A DNA stretch of 64,000 bases from Ramlibacter alkalitolerans (lineage in GTDB: Bacteria; Pseudomonadota; Gammaproteobacteria; Burkholderiales; Burkholderiaceae_C), in NCBI RefSeq assembly GCF_016722765.1, contig NZ_JAEQND010000007.1, positions 282,470 through 346,469 of the forward strand, given 5' to 3'. The notes below the pieces were generated by a model, which searched no databases, had not been told where the DNA came from, and saw nothing but the letters and a program-made list of their open reading frames with translations. Both the position numbers and the translations under genes were made by a program. This document shows positions 41,999 through 52,362 of this stretch, one piece after another; position 1 is the stretch's first letter, and the number at the start of each line of letters is the position of its first letter.

Positions 41999-43021
41999 TC
42001 ATCCCCCCTCCCCAGCCTGCACATCCGCCTCGACCACGTCGTCGCCGTATTCGGTTTCGAACGCCTCCGCCTGCAAGCCCTTCTCGCCCAGATACCGCAC
42101 CATGGCCGCCGCGCTGCCGTGCGTGACGATCACGCGTTGCGCGCCCGTCGCCGCGATCGCTTCGTGCAGGCCCGGCCAGTCGGCGTGGTCGGAGAGCACG
42201 AAGCCGCGGTCGTAGCCGCCGCGGCGGCGGTTGCCGCGCACCTGCATCCAGCCGCTGGCGAAAGCCGTCTGCGCATCGCCGAAGCGCCGCAGCCACGTGC
42301 TTCCCACGGCGCTCGGCGGGCACACCACCAGGCAGCGGCGCAGGTCGGCCTTGTCGGTGACCTCGGTGACCATGCGCGTGTCCGGCAGCGCCACCCCGGC
42401 AGCGCCGTAGGCCTCGTTCAGCGGCTTCACCGCACCATGCACGATGATCGGCCCGATCGAAGGGTCGACGCCCGCCAGCACCCGCTGCGCCTTGCCGAAG
42501 CTGTAGCAGGCCAGCACGCTGGCCCGGCCATGCTCCACGTTGCGCGCCCACCAGGCGTTGATGTCGGCGAAGAGTTCCTCGTCGGGACACCAGCGGTAGA
42601 TCGGCAGGCCGAAGGTCGATTCGGTGATGAAGACGTCGCAGCGCACCGGCTCGAAGGGCGCGCAAGTGGGATCCGGCGCGACCTTGTAGTCGCCGCTCGC
42701 CACCCACACCTGCCCGCCATGTTCCAGCCGCACCTGCGCCGAGCCCAGCACGTGGCCGGCCGGATGCAGCGACACCGTCACGCCGTGGTGCTGCACGGCT
42801 TCCCCGTAGGGCAGCGTCTGCAGCGCGATCTCGCCCAGGCGGGCGCGCAGCACGCCCTCGGCCGGTGCCGCGGCCAGGTAGTGGCCGTTGCCATAGCGGG
42901 CATGGTCCGAATGCGCGTGAGTGATCACCGCGCGCGCGACCGGCCGCCACGGGTCGATGTAGAAATCGCCCGGCGGGCAATACAGGCCTTCAGGGCGTTG
43001 CACGACGAGGTCCGCGCTCAC
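41999..43021 (-). CDS. Ligase-associated DNA damage response exonuclease (metallo-beta-lactamase fold)
   Basis: A 340-residue MBL/beta-CASP-type nuclease of the SNM1-like group. GTG start at 43021, overlapping the stop of the phospholipase D gene (GTGA). The metal-binding motif THAHSDHARYG gives H35, H37, D39, H40; LHPAGHVLGSAQV supplies the next His, VASGDYK the bridging Asp, and FVLSDHADWPGL another His pair. It sits directly upstream of the ATP-dependent ligase with the 98-bp hairpin repeat between. Known family role: 3' end processing for the ligase in stationary-phase or damage repair. Confidence 0.92.
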   Translation of the reverse strand: MSADLVVQRPEGLYCPPGDFYIDPWRPVARAVITHAHSDHARYGNGHYLAAAPAEGVLRARLGEIALQTLPYGEAVQHHGVTVSLHPAGHVLGSAQVRLEHGGQVWVASGDYKVAPDPTCAPFEPVRCDVFITESTFGLPIYRWCPDEELFADINAWWARNVEHGRASVLACYSFGKAQRVLAGVDPSIGPIIVHGAVKPLNEAYGAAGVALPDTRMVTEVTDKADLRRCLVVCPPSAVGSTWLRRFGDAQTAFASGWMQVRGNRRRGGYDRGFVLSDHADWPGLHEAIAATGAQRVIVTHGSAAAMVRYLGEKGLQAEAFETEYGDDVVEADVQAGEGG

Positions 43022-44235
43022 AGGTACTTCTTCCCCTGGATGGCGAGCAGCGCCCGCATGACGACCAGCGCCAGCCGCTCCTTGGCGCGCTGCAGCGGCG
43101 GCCGCCGCTCGTAGGCCGCCGCGTCCATGCGCTGCCCCTCGTCCTGCATGGCCGCCACCAGCCGCTCGCGCAACTGGGTGGCGAAGCCGCGGTCCTCCAC
43201 CACCACGTTGGCCTCGCGCGCCAGCAGCAGGCTGAGCGGGTCGAGGTTGGACGAACCGACCGTCGCCCAGCGGCCATCGATCACCGCCACCTTGGCGTGC
43301 AGGAAGCTCGGCGCGTACTCGTGGATCTCGACGCCGGCGCGCAGCAGCGCGCCGAACACCGGCCGGGAGGCGTAGTACTGCATGAAGTACTCGTAGCGCC
43401 CCTGCAGCAGCAGGCACACGCGCACGCCGCGGCGGGCCGCGCTGACCAGCGCGCGCCGCATCCGCCCGCCCGGCACGAAGTAGGCGTTGGCGATGATGAT
43501 CTCCTCGCGCGCCCGCCCGATGGCGCGCAGGTAGGCGCGTTCGATGATGGCGCGCCGCCGCAGGTTGTCGCGCAGCAGCAGCGCCGCGCGCACGTTCGCG
43601 TGCACGGAGTCGGCGGGCGCTGGCGGCGGGGCGGCACGGCCGGTCGCGGTGCGCAGCAGCTGCAAGGCACCGCTCCAGCGCGCCCGCCGCAGCTGCCCGA
43701 GGGCCGCGATGCGCGACCACTGGCGCTCGATGGTGGCGCGGATCTCGTGCACCAGCGGGCCCGCGATGCGCAGCGTGAAATCGAAACGCGGCGAGGCGAG
43801 CGGGCCGTGGTTGGGATCGTGGAAGTCGTCGAGGATGTTGATCCCGCCGCAGAAACCGACCGAGTCGTCGATCACGCACAGCTTGCGATGCAGCCGCCGC
43901 CACTGGCCCGGCCACAGCAGGCCCAGTGCGCCGACCGGCGAGTACACCAGCCATTGCACCGGCGCCTGGTCGAAGCGGTCGCGCCAGAAGGCCGGCAACT
44001 CGGGCGTGCCCACGCCGTCGACGATCAGCCGCACCGTCACGCCGCGCCGGGCCGCGCGCTCCAGCGCATACGCGACTTCGGCGCCGGTGGCGGTGAAGTC
44101 GAAGATGTAGGTTTCCAGCAGGACTTCGGTGCGCGCCGCGTCGATCGCGGCGACCAGGGCGGGAAAGAACGCCCGGCTGCCTTCGAGCAGCTGCAGGTGA
44201 TGGCCGGGCCGCAGGAGCGGAACTGCGTGCGCCAT
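43018..44235 (-). CDS. clsB: Phospholipase D-type cardiolipin synthase B
   Basis: A 405-residue PLD-superfamily enzyme with two HKD motifs: HRKLCVIDD (H116, K118, D123) and HAKVAVIDG (H313, K315, D320), the latter followed by WATVGSSNLDPLSL. ETYIFDFTATG near the N-terminus and the lack of N-terminal membrane helices fit ClsB rather than ClsA. Expected reaction: transfer of a phosphatidyl group to phosphatidylglycerol (cardiolipin synthesis). It is 6 bases downstream of the EEP gene, the conserved EEP-clsB pair in proteobacteria. Confidence 0.9.
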   Translation of the reverse strand: MAHAVPLLRPGHHLQLLEGSRAFFPALVAAIDAARTEVLLETYIFDFTATGAEVAYALERAARRGVTVRLIVDGVGTPELPAFWRDRFDQAPVQWLVYSPVGALGLLWPGQWRRLHRKLCVIDDSVGFCGGINILDDFHDPNHGPLASPRFDFTLRIAGPLVHEIRATIERQWSRIAALGQLRRARWSGALQLLRTATGRAAPPPAPADSVHANVRAALLLRDNLRRRAIIERAYLRAIGRAREEIIIANAYFVPGGRMRRALVSAARRGVRVCLLLQGRYEYFMQYYASRPVFGALLRAGVEIHEYAPSFLHAKVAVIDGRWATVGSSNLDPLSLLLAREANVVVEDRGFATQLRERLVAAMQDEGQRMDAAAYERRPPLQRAKERLALVVMRALLAIQGKKYL

Positions 44236-44241
44236 GGCTCC

Positions 44242-44970
44242 CTAGAGCTTGAAGTCGGCGATCAGCGGCAGGTGGTCCGACATGCGCCACCAGATGCGGC
44301 CGCGCGGGGCGTGGACGCCGGCGGGCTTCATGCCGCGGGCATAGACGAAGTCCAGCTGCGTGATGGGCAGGCGCGAGGGGTAGGTGTTGACGCGCTCGCC
44401 GGCGAAGTCCTGCAGGCCCAGCTTGTTCATGGCGGGCCGCAGCTTGGCGCCCCAGTCGTTCAGGTCGCCGGCCACGACCACGGGCGCCTTCTTCGGCACC
44501 TCGCGCTCGATGTAGCGGCCCAGCTGCTCGATCTGCCGCAGCCGGCTGCCCGCGATCAGCCCCAGGTGCAGCACGATCACGTGCACCTGCCGGCGGTTGA
44601 CCAGCACCTGCACGTGCAGCAGCCCGCGCTGCTCGAAGCGGTGGTCCGACATGTCCTCGTGGCCCTGCGAAACCACCGGCCAGCGCGAAAGCAGCGCGTT
44701 GCCGTGCTCGCCGTGGCGCGTGCGCGCGTTGGTCTGGTAGACGGCGAAGTAGCCCTCGGGGCAGAGGAATTCGGCCTGCGGCAGCTCCGGCCAGCGCGTG
44801 AAGTAGCGCTCCTCGGTCCGGTGCACCTTGCGCACCTCCTGCAGGCACACGACGTCGGCGTCGAGCTGTTCCACCGCATGCCCGAGGTTGTGGATCTCGA
44901 GCCGCCGCACCGGGCCCAGGCCCTGCACACCCTTGTGGATGTTGTAGGTGGCGACGCGCAGGATGCTCAT
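44242..44970 (-). CDS. Endonuclease/exonuclease/phosphatase (EEP) family protein
   Basis: A 242-residue protein from the ATG at 44970, which overlaps the nudB stop (ATGA). EEP signatures: LRVATYNIHKGVQG (catalytic Asn), CLQEVRKV (metal Glu), VVAGDLNDWG (Asp-x-Asn), TQLDFVYARG and the final MSDHLPLIADF with the catalytic Asp-His. It is the YbhP type usually found next to clsB. Substrate (nucleic acid, inositol lipid or other phosphodiester) is unknown. It lies within 2-4 kb of the ligase and exonuclease, but its context points to lipid genes. Confidence 0.88.
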   Translation of the reverse strand: MSILRVATYNIHKGVQGLGPVRRLEIHNLGHAVEQLDADVVCLQEVRKVHRTEERYFTRWPELPQAEFLCPEGYFAVYQTNARTRHGEHGNALLSRWPVVSQGHEDMSDHRFEQRGLLHVQVLVNRRQVHVIVLHLGLIAGSRLRQIEQLGRYIEREVPKKAPVVVAGDLNDWGAKLRPAMNKLGLQDFAGERVNTYPSRLPITQLDFVYARGMKPAGVHAPRGRIWWRMSDHLPLIADFKL

Positions 44971-45416
44971 GCCACGAATTCTGGCAGCATCAGGATCGCT
45001 TCGGCGTTGGAAGGCGAGAAGCAGGTGTCGGCCGCCTGGCGGTACGGCAGCCACTGCCAGGCCGTGTGCTCGCGCGGGTTCAGGGTGACCGGGGTGCCGG
45101 CCGGCACGCACAGGCCGAACACGTGCTCGCGGTTGCGCGTCACGCCCGGGGCGTAGCGGTGCAGGTAGTGCGGGTAGATGTCGTAGACGTTCTCGAGCGC
45201 CCAGTCGGTGAGCCGGCCGGCGGCGCAGTCGATCCCCGTTTCCTCGCGCACCTCGCGCACGGCCGTCTGCTCGAAGCTCTCGTCCTCGTGGTCCTTCGAG
45301 CCGGTGACCGACTGCCAGTGGCCGGGCAAATCGGTGCGGTTGATCAGCAGCACGTCGAGGTCCGGCGTGTGGATCACGACCAGGACGGATTGCGGGATCT
45401 TGAAGGGTCGGGACAT
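44967..45416 (-). CDS. nudB: Dihydroneopterin triphosphate diphosphatase (Nudix)
   Basis: A 149-residue Nudix hydrolase from the ATG at 45416 (MSRPFKIPQSVLVVIHT), the same length as NudB (about 150). The Nudix box is GSKDHEDESFEQTAVREV plus REETGI. SVLVVIHTPDLDVLLINR and the terminal EHTAWQWLPY are typical of NudB. Expected reaction: removal of pyrophosphate from dihydroneopterin triphosphate in folate synthesis, just after FolE. Upstream neighbour is aspS, the usual aspS-nudB order, though here a repeat-bearing 265-base gap intervenes. Confidence 0.9.
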   Translation of the reverse strand: MSRPFKIPQSVLVVIHTPDLDVLLINRTDLPGHWQSVTGSKDHEDESFEQTAVREVREETGIDCAAGRLTDWALENVYDIYPHYLHRYAPGVTRNREHVFGLCVPAGTPVTLNPREHTAWQWLPYRQAADTCFSPSNAEAILMLPEFVA

Positions 45417-45486
45417 CGCTGGATGATTCTGCCGCAGGCGGCTTGGGCAGGCCTCAACAGAGCTGGCGGCAGACCCGGCCATTTCC

Positions 45487-45576
45487 AACGCAGAAGCCGC
45501 AAAAGTACGCAGAAACCGCGAAAGGACATCGGTTTTCCCTTTTGCGGCTTTTGCGCACTTCTGCGGCTTCTGCGTT
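45487..45576. repeat. Long-hairpin extragenic repeat, copy 2
   Basis: A 90-bp copy of the element at 41886-41983, with the same ends (AACGCAGAAGCCGCAAAA and complement). The arms pair over ~35 bases around a short loop near ACATCGG. The inner part differs from copy 1 but keeps pairing, which suggests that the fold rather than the exact sequence is kept. It lies in the aspS-nudB gap. Confidence 0.75.
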
Positions 45577-45605
45577 CAAATCACCTCGATCGCTCCTCGC
45601 GCGCG

Positions 45606-45636
45606 AAAAAGGAAAAGGGCGCTTGCGCGCCCCTTT
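45606..45636 (-). terminator. Probable terminator after aspS
   Basis: On the minus strand, AAAGGGGCGCGCAAGCGCCC folds into a G+C stem with an AA-containing loop and one bulge and is followed by TTTTCCTTTTT. It lies about 45 bases past the aspS stop and would separate aspS from nudB. Confidence 0.7.
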
Positions 45637-45640
45637 CTGG

Positions 45641-45663
45641 GTCCCCGCCTGCGCGGGGATGAC
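45641..45663. repeat. REP-type palindrome (TCCCCGCCTGCGCGGGGA)
   Basis: GTCCCCGCCTGCGCGGGGATGAC is the inverted orientation of the repeats at 21203 and 21248 and belongs to the same family as those at 63674-63874. It lies between the aspS stop and its terminator, on the side nearer aspS. Confidence 0.7.
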
Positions 45664-45681
45664 GGCTAAAGCCCTTTCGCC

Positions 45682-47496
<1,815 letters not shown>

Positions 47497-47534
47497 CCCG
47501 CGGCCACCTTGCGGCGCCGCGTCCTTCTTCGGGT

Positions 47535-48143
47535 TCAGGTGATGATTCTGGGCGAGACGACGCCCATCGAAACGACGTACTTGAGCGCCTCGTCGACGCT
47601 CATCTTGAGTTCGATGCAATCGCTCTTGCGCAGCATCACGAAATAGCCGCCGGTGGGGTTCGGCGTGGTGGGCACGTAGACGCTGACGTATTCGTCGCCG
47701 CGCAGGTAGGTGGTGACGTCGCCGCCGGGCGTGCCGGTCACGAAGGCGATGGTCCAGACGTCCGCGCGCGGCCACTGCACCAGCACCGCGGTGCGGAAGG
47801 CATTGCCGCTTTCGGAGAACAGGGTGTCGGAGACCTGCTTGACACTGGAATAGATGCCGCGCACCACCGGGATGCGCGCGACCACGCGGTCACCGAAGTT
47901 GACGAGCTTCTTGCCGACGAAGTTGCTGGCGATCGCGCCCACCAGCAGCAGGATGGCCAGCGTGAGCACCACGCCGAGCCCCGGGATGCGCATGCCCAGC
48001 ACCTGCTCCGGCCGCCAGTCGGCGGGCAGGATCAGCAACGTCTGGTCGAGCGTGTCGATGACCCAGCGCAGCACGGCGACCGTGACGGCCACCGGAACCA
48101 TGACGAGCAGCCCCGCCAGCAGCCACTTGCGCAGGGCGTGCAT
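47535..48143 (-). CDS. DUF502 family membrane protein
   Basis: A 202-residue inner-membrane protein with two N-terminal helices (~9-31 and ~62-84) and a soluble C-terminal domain. The DUF502 pattern is clear: [58 protein letters not shown]. Start ATG at 48143. It lies 7 bases after the FmdB gene and 38 bases before aspS. Function unknown; plant relatives take part in intracellular trafficking, but that does not transfer. Confidence 0.88.
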   Translation of the reverse strand: MHALRKWLLAGLLVMVPVAVTVAVLRWVIDTLDQTLLILPADWRPEQVLGMRIPGLGVVLTLAILLLVGAIASNFVGKKLVNFGDRVVARIPVVRGIYSSVKQVSDTLFSESGNAFRTAVLVQWPRADVWTIAFVTGTPGGDVTTYLRGDEYVSVYVPTTPNPTGGYFVMLRKSDCIELKMSVDEALKYVVSMGVVSPRIIT

Positions 48144-48150
48144 CGACGTC

Positions 48151-48477
48151 TTAGTGGCAGGCGCAGGAGCCGCCGCAGCCCGCCGCGGATGCAGCGGGCG
48201 CATCCGGCTTCGCGGCAGGCGCCGGCGTGCCCTCGGTCTTGCCGCCTTCGGTCTTGCCGCCTTCGGCCGGCTTGTCCGCGGGCTTGGCCGTGCTGCCGCC
48301 GCGGAAATCGGTCGCGTACCAACCCGAGCCCTTGAGCTGGAAGCCCGCGGCCGTGATCTGCTTGGCGAACTGGTCGGCCCCGCACGCGGGGCAGGTGCTC
48401 AGCGCGGGATCGGAAATCTTCTGCAGAACGTCCTTGGCATGGCCACAGGAGCCGCACTTGTAAGCGTAGATGGGCAT
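48151..48477 (-). CDS. FmdB family zinc-ribbon protein
   Basis: A 108-residue protein from the ATG at 48477. The N-terminal zinc ribbon MPIYAYKCGSCG...CPACG has C8, C11, C29 and C32 as ligands and matches the FmdB regulatory-protein family. The C-terminus is low-complexity (repeated GGKTEG) and ends in a Cys-rich tail GCGGSCACH that could bind metal. It is first in the FmdB-DUF502-aspS block. Function is unknown despite the family name. Confidence 0.88.
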   Translation of the reverse strand: MPIYAYKCGSCGHAKDVLQKISDPALSTCPACGADQFAKQITAAGFQLKGSGWYATDFRGGSTAKPADKPAEGGKTEGGKTEGTPAPAAKPDAPAASAAGCGGSCACH

Positions 48478-48560
48478 GGCTAGGTCAGGAGGTCTGATCA
48501 AAGCCCTCAATTATAGTCGGCAGGGCGGAACTCAACCCCGCGCGGCCGGAGTGCCCGGCC

Positions 48561-50030
48561 TCAGGCGACCTGGCCGCCGCCCTGCGTGCTGCCTTCGAAG
48601 TGGTGCACGTGGCCGGTGTGGTTCGCCACCCACTGCGGCGCCAGCGAGCCGCCGACCATGCCGACCAGGGCCCCGAGCAGGCCCGCGAGCTGCTGCGGAA
48701 AAGCCGCCGCCAGCTCCGGGCTGCCCATGAAGAACAGCCAGGTTCCCAGGCCCAGGACCACGGAGGCGAGCGCCCCTTGCGTCGTCGCCCGCTTCCAGTA
48801 CAGGCCGAACACCAGTGGCGTGAAGGCACCCACCAGCGGCACCTGGTAGGCCCCGGAAACCAGCTCGTAGATCGAGGTTCCCTGCATGGAAATCGCGTAG
48901 GCCAGCACCAGCGCGGTGAACACCAGCACCGTCAGCCGCATCGCCTTCAGCGTCTGCGCGTCGTTCATGCCAGGGCGCATGTTGCGCAGGATGTTTTCCA
49001 CGAAGGTGGTGCTCGGCGCCAGCAGCGTGGCCGACGCCGTGGACATGATGGCAGACAGCAGCGCGCCGAAGAAGGCGACCTGCAGCAGCACCGGCATCCT
49101 GGTCATCACCAGGGTGGGCAGCACCTGCTGCGGGTCGTCCTTCAGCAACGCGGTCGCCTGGTCGCCCATCACCAGGACCGAGGCCGTGACGATGAACATG
49201 GGCACCAGCGCGAACAGGAAGTAGAGCGAGCCGCCGATCACCGGGCCGCGCACCGCCGTCTGCGCGTCCTTCGCCGACATGACGCGCTGGAACACGTCCT
49301 GCTGCGGAATCGAGCCGAGCATCATCGTGATCGCGGCGGCGAAGAAGAAGATCCACTCGCGGCTGCCGCCCTCCGGGAAGAAATGGAACTTGCCCTCCCG
49401 CACGGCGTAGTCCACCACCTTGCCGGCGCCGCCGGCCAGGGTGGCGGCGAACCAGGCGATGGCGAGCAGGCCCGCGGCGATGACGATCATCTGCACGAAG
49501 TCGGTGAGGGCCACGGACCACATGCCGCCGAACAGCGTGTAGACCAGGACGATCCCGGTGCCGATCATCATCCCCCCGACCATCGACACGTGCTCGGGCA
49601 TCAGCAGGTGGAACACCAGCCCCAGCGCCGTGATCTGCGCCGCCACCCATCCCAGGTAGCTCAGGAGGATGACGACCGAGCAGATCACCTCGATCGTGCG
49701 GCCGAAGCGCTGGCGGTAGTAGTCGCCCAGCGTGATCAGGTTGCGCTGGTACAGCTTGCGCGCGAAGAACAGGCCCACCAGGATCAGGCACATGGAGGCG
49801 CCGAACGGGTCTTCCACGACGGCACCCAGGTTGCCGGAGACGAAGCGGGACGAGATCCCGAGCACGGTTTCGGAGCCGAACCAGGTGGCGAAGGTGGTGG
49901 CGACCACCACCGCCAGCGGCAGGCTGCGGCCGGCCACCGCGTAATCCGCCGTGTTGCTCACGCGGGTGGCGGCGTACAGGCCGATGCCGATGGACGCCAG
50001 CAGGTAAAGGGCGATGAAGGCCATCAACAT
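48561..50030 (-). CDS. Sodium:solute symporter (SSS) family transporter
   Basis: A 489-residue protein with about 13 membrane helices. SSS signatures include NTADYAVAGRSLPL in the first loop, ATWFGSETVLGISS, the sodium-site region around LLSAIMSTASATLLAPSTT, and PQQDVFQRVMSAKD. Substrate cannot be told: proline, pantothenate, acetate and monocarboxylate carriers share these features. It is transcribed in the same direction as ubiB, with 91 bases between them, and 83 bases separate it from FmdB. Confidence 0.88.
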   Translation of the reverse strand: MLMAFIALYLLASIGIGLYAATRVSNTADYAVAGRSLPLAVVVATTFATWFGSETVLGISSRFVSGNLGAVVEDPFGASMCLILVGLFFARKLYQRNLITLGDYYRQRFGRTIEVICSVVILLSYLGWVAAQITALGLVFHLLMPEHVSMVGGMMIGTGIVLVYTLFGGMWSVALTDFVQMIVIAAGLLAIAWFAATLAGGAGKVVDYAVREGKFHFFPEGGSREWIFFFAAAITMMLGSIPQQDVFQRVMSAKDAQTAVRGPVIGGSLYFLFALVPMFIVTASVLVMGDQATALLKDDPQQVLPTLVMTRMPVLLQVAFFGALLSAIMSTASATLLAPSTTFVENILRNMRPGMNDAQTLKAMRLTVLVFTALVLAYAISMQGTSIYELVSGAYQVPLVGAFTPLVFGLYWKRATTQGALASVVLGLGTWLFFMGSPELAAAFPQQLAGLLGALVGMVGGSLAPQWVANHTGHVHHFEGSTQGGGQVA

Positions 50031-50121
50031 GATGGGAACTCTCCGGTCTGGTCAGGCATGCAGCCGCGGCGGGCGGCGCGCGGCGACTGCCGAGCATTAT
50101 GGGGGGAACCGGGGCCCCTGT

Positions 50122-51681
50122 TCAGAACAGCCGGATGCGCACCACGAATTGCATCACGACCAGGCCCAGAGCGAAACCCACGCCGCCATAAATGATGCCC
50201 TGCAGGAGCCGGTTGGTCCGCTTGAGTTCCGCCATCAGTTCGTCGGACTCGTGGCGCAGCAGCCTTTCTTCGCGCCGCAGGTACTTGTGGATCAGGTGCG
50301 GCAGCTCGGGCAGGATCTTGGCGTAGCGCGGCGCCTGGTCGCGCAGTTCCTCCCACAGCTTGTGCGGGCCGACCTGGTCCAGCATCCAGCGCTCGAGGAA
50401 GGGCTTGGCGGTGTTCCACAGGTCCAGGTTCGGGTCGAGCTGGCGGCCCAGGCCCTCGATGTTCAGCAGCGTCTTCTGCAGCAGCACCAGCTGCGGCTGG
50501 ATGTCGACGTTGAAGCGGCGCGACATCTGGAACAGGCGCATCAGCACCATGCCCAGCGAGATCTCCTTGAGTGGGCGGTCGAAGTACGGCTCGCAGACCG
50601 TGCGCACCGCGCCCTCCAGTTCGTCCACGCGGGTGCCCGGCGGGACCCAGCCCGACTCGATGTGCAGTTCGGCCACGCGCTTGTAGTCGCGGCGGAAGAA
50701 GGCCGTGAAGTTCTGGGCCAGGTATTCCTTGTCGTATTCCGTCAGGGTGCCGATGATCCCGAAGTCCAGCGAGATGTAGCGCCCGAAGGTGCCCTGGGCG
50801 AGGCTCACCTGGATGTTGCCCGGGTGCATGTCGGCGTGGAAGAAGCCGTCGCGGAACACCTGGGTGAAGAAGATGGTCACGCCGTCGCGGGCCAGCTGGC
50901 GCAGGTCCACCCCGGCGGCGACCAGGCGGTCGACCTGGCTGATCGGAACGCCGTACATGCGCTCCATCACGATCACTTCCGGGTGCACGAAGTCCCAGTA
51001 CATCTCCGGGATCAGCACCAGGTGCAGGCTCGACATGTTGCGGCGCAGCTGCGCGGCATTGGCGGCCTCGCGCACCAGGTCGAGTTCGTCGTGCAGGTAC
51101 TTGTCGAACTCGGCGACCACCTCGCGCGGCTTCAGGCGGCGGGCGTCGTACGAGACGCGCTCGACCCAGCGCGCCATCATGCGCATCAGGTCGAGGTCCT
51201 TGTCGATGACCGGCAGCACGCCCGGCCGCAGCACCTTGACGGCGACCTGCTTGAGCTCGCCGGTGCGCAGGCGCAGGGTGGCGAAGTGCACCTGCGCGAT
51301 CGAGGCGCTGGCGACCGGCTCGCGCTCGAAGCTCTCGAAGATGGTGTCGATGGGGCGGCGGAAGGCCCGCTCGATCATGGCCACCGCCACCTCGGACGGG
51401 AACGGCGGCACCCGGTCCTGCAGCAGCGAGAGTTCGTCCGCGATGTCCTGCGGCAGCAGGTCGCGCCGGGTCGACAGCACCTGGCCGAACTTGACGAAGA
51501 TCGGCCCCAGGTGCTCGAAGGCCTGGCGCAGGCGCTGGCCGCGCGGCGCATCGAGGCGGCGCCCGAGCCGGACGATCCGCGCCAGCCCGCGCGTGACGCG
51601 GAAGCCGGAGAGCGCCAGCTCGTCCAGCCCGTAGCGCAGGATCACCCAGAGGATGAAGGCCGCGCGCAGGTAGCGCGTCAT
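50122..51681 (-). CDS. ubiB: Ubiquinone biosynthesis kinase-like protein UbiB
   Basis: A 519-residue ABC1/ADCK-type atypical kinase needed for aerobic ubiquinone synthesis. Features: the KxGQ motif in [16 protein letters not shown], the Ala-rich nucleotide loop in [21 protein letters not shown] (Lys), catalytic loop near [12 protein letters not shown], and LDFGIIG. Two C-terminal membrane helices (~478-515) anchor it. The ATG at 51681 overlaps the ubiJ stop (ATGA). It probably acts in or near the soluble Ubi complex with UbiJ. Confidence 0.95.
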   Translation of the reverse strand: MTRYLRAAFILWVILRYGLDELALSGFRVTRGLARIVRLGRRLDAPRGQRLRQAFEHLGPIFVKFGQVLSTRRDLLPQDIADELSLLQDRVPPFPSEVAVAMIERAFRRPIDTIFESFEREPVASASIAQVHFATLRLRTGELKQVAVKVLRPGVLPVIDKDLDLMRMMARWVERVSYDARRLKPREVVAEFDKYLHDELDLVREAANAAQLRRNMSSLHLVLIPEMYWDFVHPEVIVMERMYGVPISQVDRLVAAGVDLRQLARDGVTIFFTQVFRDGFFHADMHPGNIQVSLAQGTFGRYISLDFGIIGTLTEYDKEYLAQNFTAFFRRDYKRVAELHIESGWVPPGTRVDELEGAVRTVCEPYFDRPLKEISLGMVLMRLFQMSRRFNVDIQPQLVLLQKTLLNIEGLGRQLDPNLDLWNTAKPFLERWMLDQVGPHKLWEELRDQAPRYAKILPELPHLIHKYLRREERLLRHESDELMAELKRTNRLLQGIIYGGVGFALGLVVMQFVVRIRLF

Positions 51682-52277
51682 CCGCCGGCCTGCCCCGGCG
51701 CGCTAGGGCCCTCGGGTGTCCCGGGCGCACCAGGCGTGCCGGGCGCCGCCGCTGCCGCGCCGCCGCGGCCGACGAAGCCGCGCACGGCCTCGACCATGCG
51801 CCGCGCCACGGTGGCCACCGCGTGCGCCGGCGCGTCGCCGACGATGCGCGCCAGGTCCTCTTCCAGGTCCCAGCGGACGTGGTCGACCAGCCACTGCACT
51901 TCCGCGGCGAGTTGCACGTCGCCGGCGATGCGCACGGCCGGCTTCTCGCCGCGCAGGGCGCTTTGCGCGATCGAGAACGGGGACTCGTCGGTGAGCGTCA
52001 GCGTGAGGTCAGGGTTCTGCGTGATCGGGCCGAGGTCCAGCAGCCCCGCCGGCGTGGCCTGCAGGCGCACGCTGAAGCCGCGCCAGTGCGCCTCGACCAG
52101 CCGGCCGGCCTGCCGTTTCAGGCGCGCCTGCGCCTCCGGCTCCTGCTGCAGCACGTGGTTGAGCGTCAGCACGAGGCGGCGTTGCGTCTCCTGCACCATC
52201 CACGGCGGCGGCTGCAGGAGCTTGCCAGCGCGATCGAACAGCTGGTCCAGAAACGATGCGGGGGATGGTGTGGCCAT
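51678..52277 (-). CDS. ubiJ: Ubiquinone biosynthesis accessory factor UbiJ (SCP2 domain)
   Basis: A 199-residue protein from the ATG at 52277. The SCP2 lipid-binding domain (~12-115) includes [33 protein letters not shown] and [20 protein letters not shown] with [12 protein letters not shown]. The C-terminus has a Gly/Ala/Pro-rich tail. UbiJ binds hydrophobic ubiquinone intermediates for the Ubi enzymes. It is placed between ubiB and the Tim44 gene, and a heptamer-repeat hairpin lies just upstream. Confidence 0.88.
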   Translation of the reverse strand: MATPSPASFLDQLFDRAGKLLQPPPWMVQETQRRLVLTLNHVLQQEPEAQARLKRQAGRLVEAHWRGFSVRLQATPAGLLDLGPITQNPDLTLTLTDESPFSIAQSALRGEKPAVRIAGDVQLAAEVQWLVDHVRWDLEEDLARIVGDAPAHAVATVARRMVEAVRGFVGRGGAAAAAPGTPGAPGTPEGPSAPGQAGG

Positions 52278-52290
52278 CCCCCGATTATCC

Positions 52291-52356
52291 GTTGAGCGTT
52301 GAGCGTTCGGCGTTGGGCGTGTTTTGTCTCCTCGCTCAACGCTCAACGCTCAACGC
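52291..52356. repeat. GTTGAGC heptamer inverted repeat
   Basis: The left arm has GTTGAGCGTTGAGCGTT plus degenerate units; the right arm has three units of GCTCAAC. Arms of ~22 bases pair around TGTTTTGTCTCC. The heptamer repeat in both arms allows several pairing registers. It occupies the gap between the Tim44-domain gene and ubiJ on the minus strand. Confidence 0.65.
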
Positions 52357-52362
52357 CGCACC

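Noticed and set aside
42427..44970. EEP protein as the missing PdeM of the ligase-associated set
   Set aside because: PdeM is a calcineurin-like phosphoesterase; this protein has EEP motifs and the conserved clsB neighbour, so it belongs to another group.
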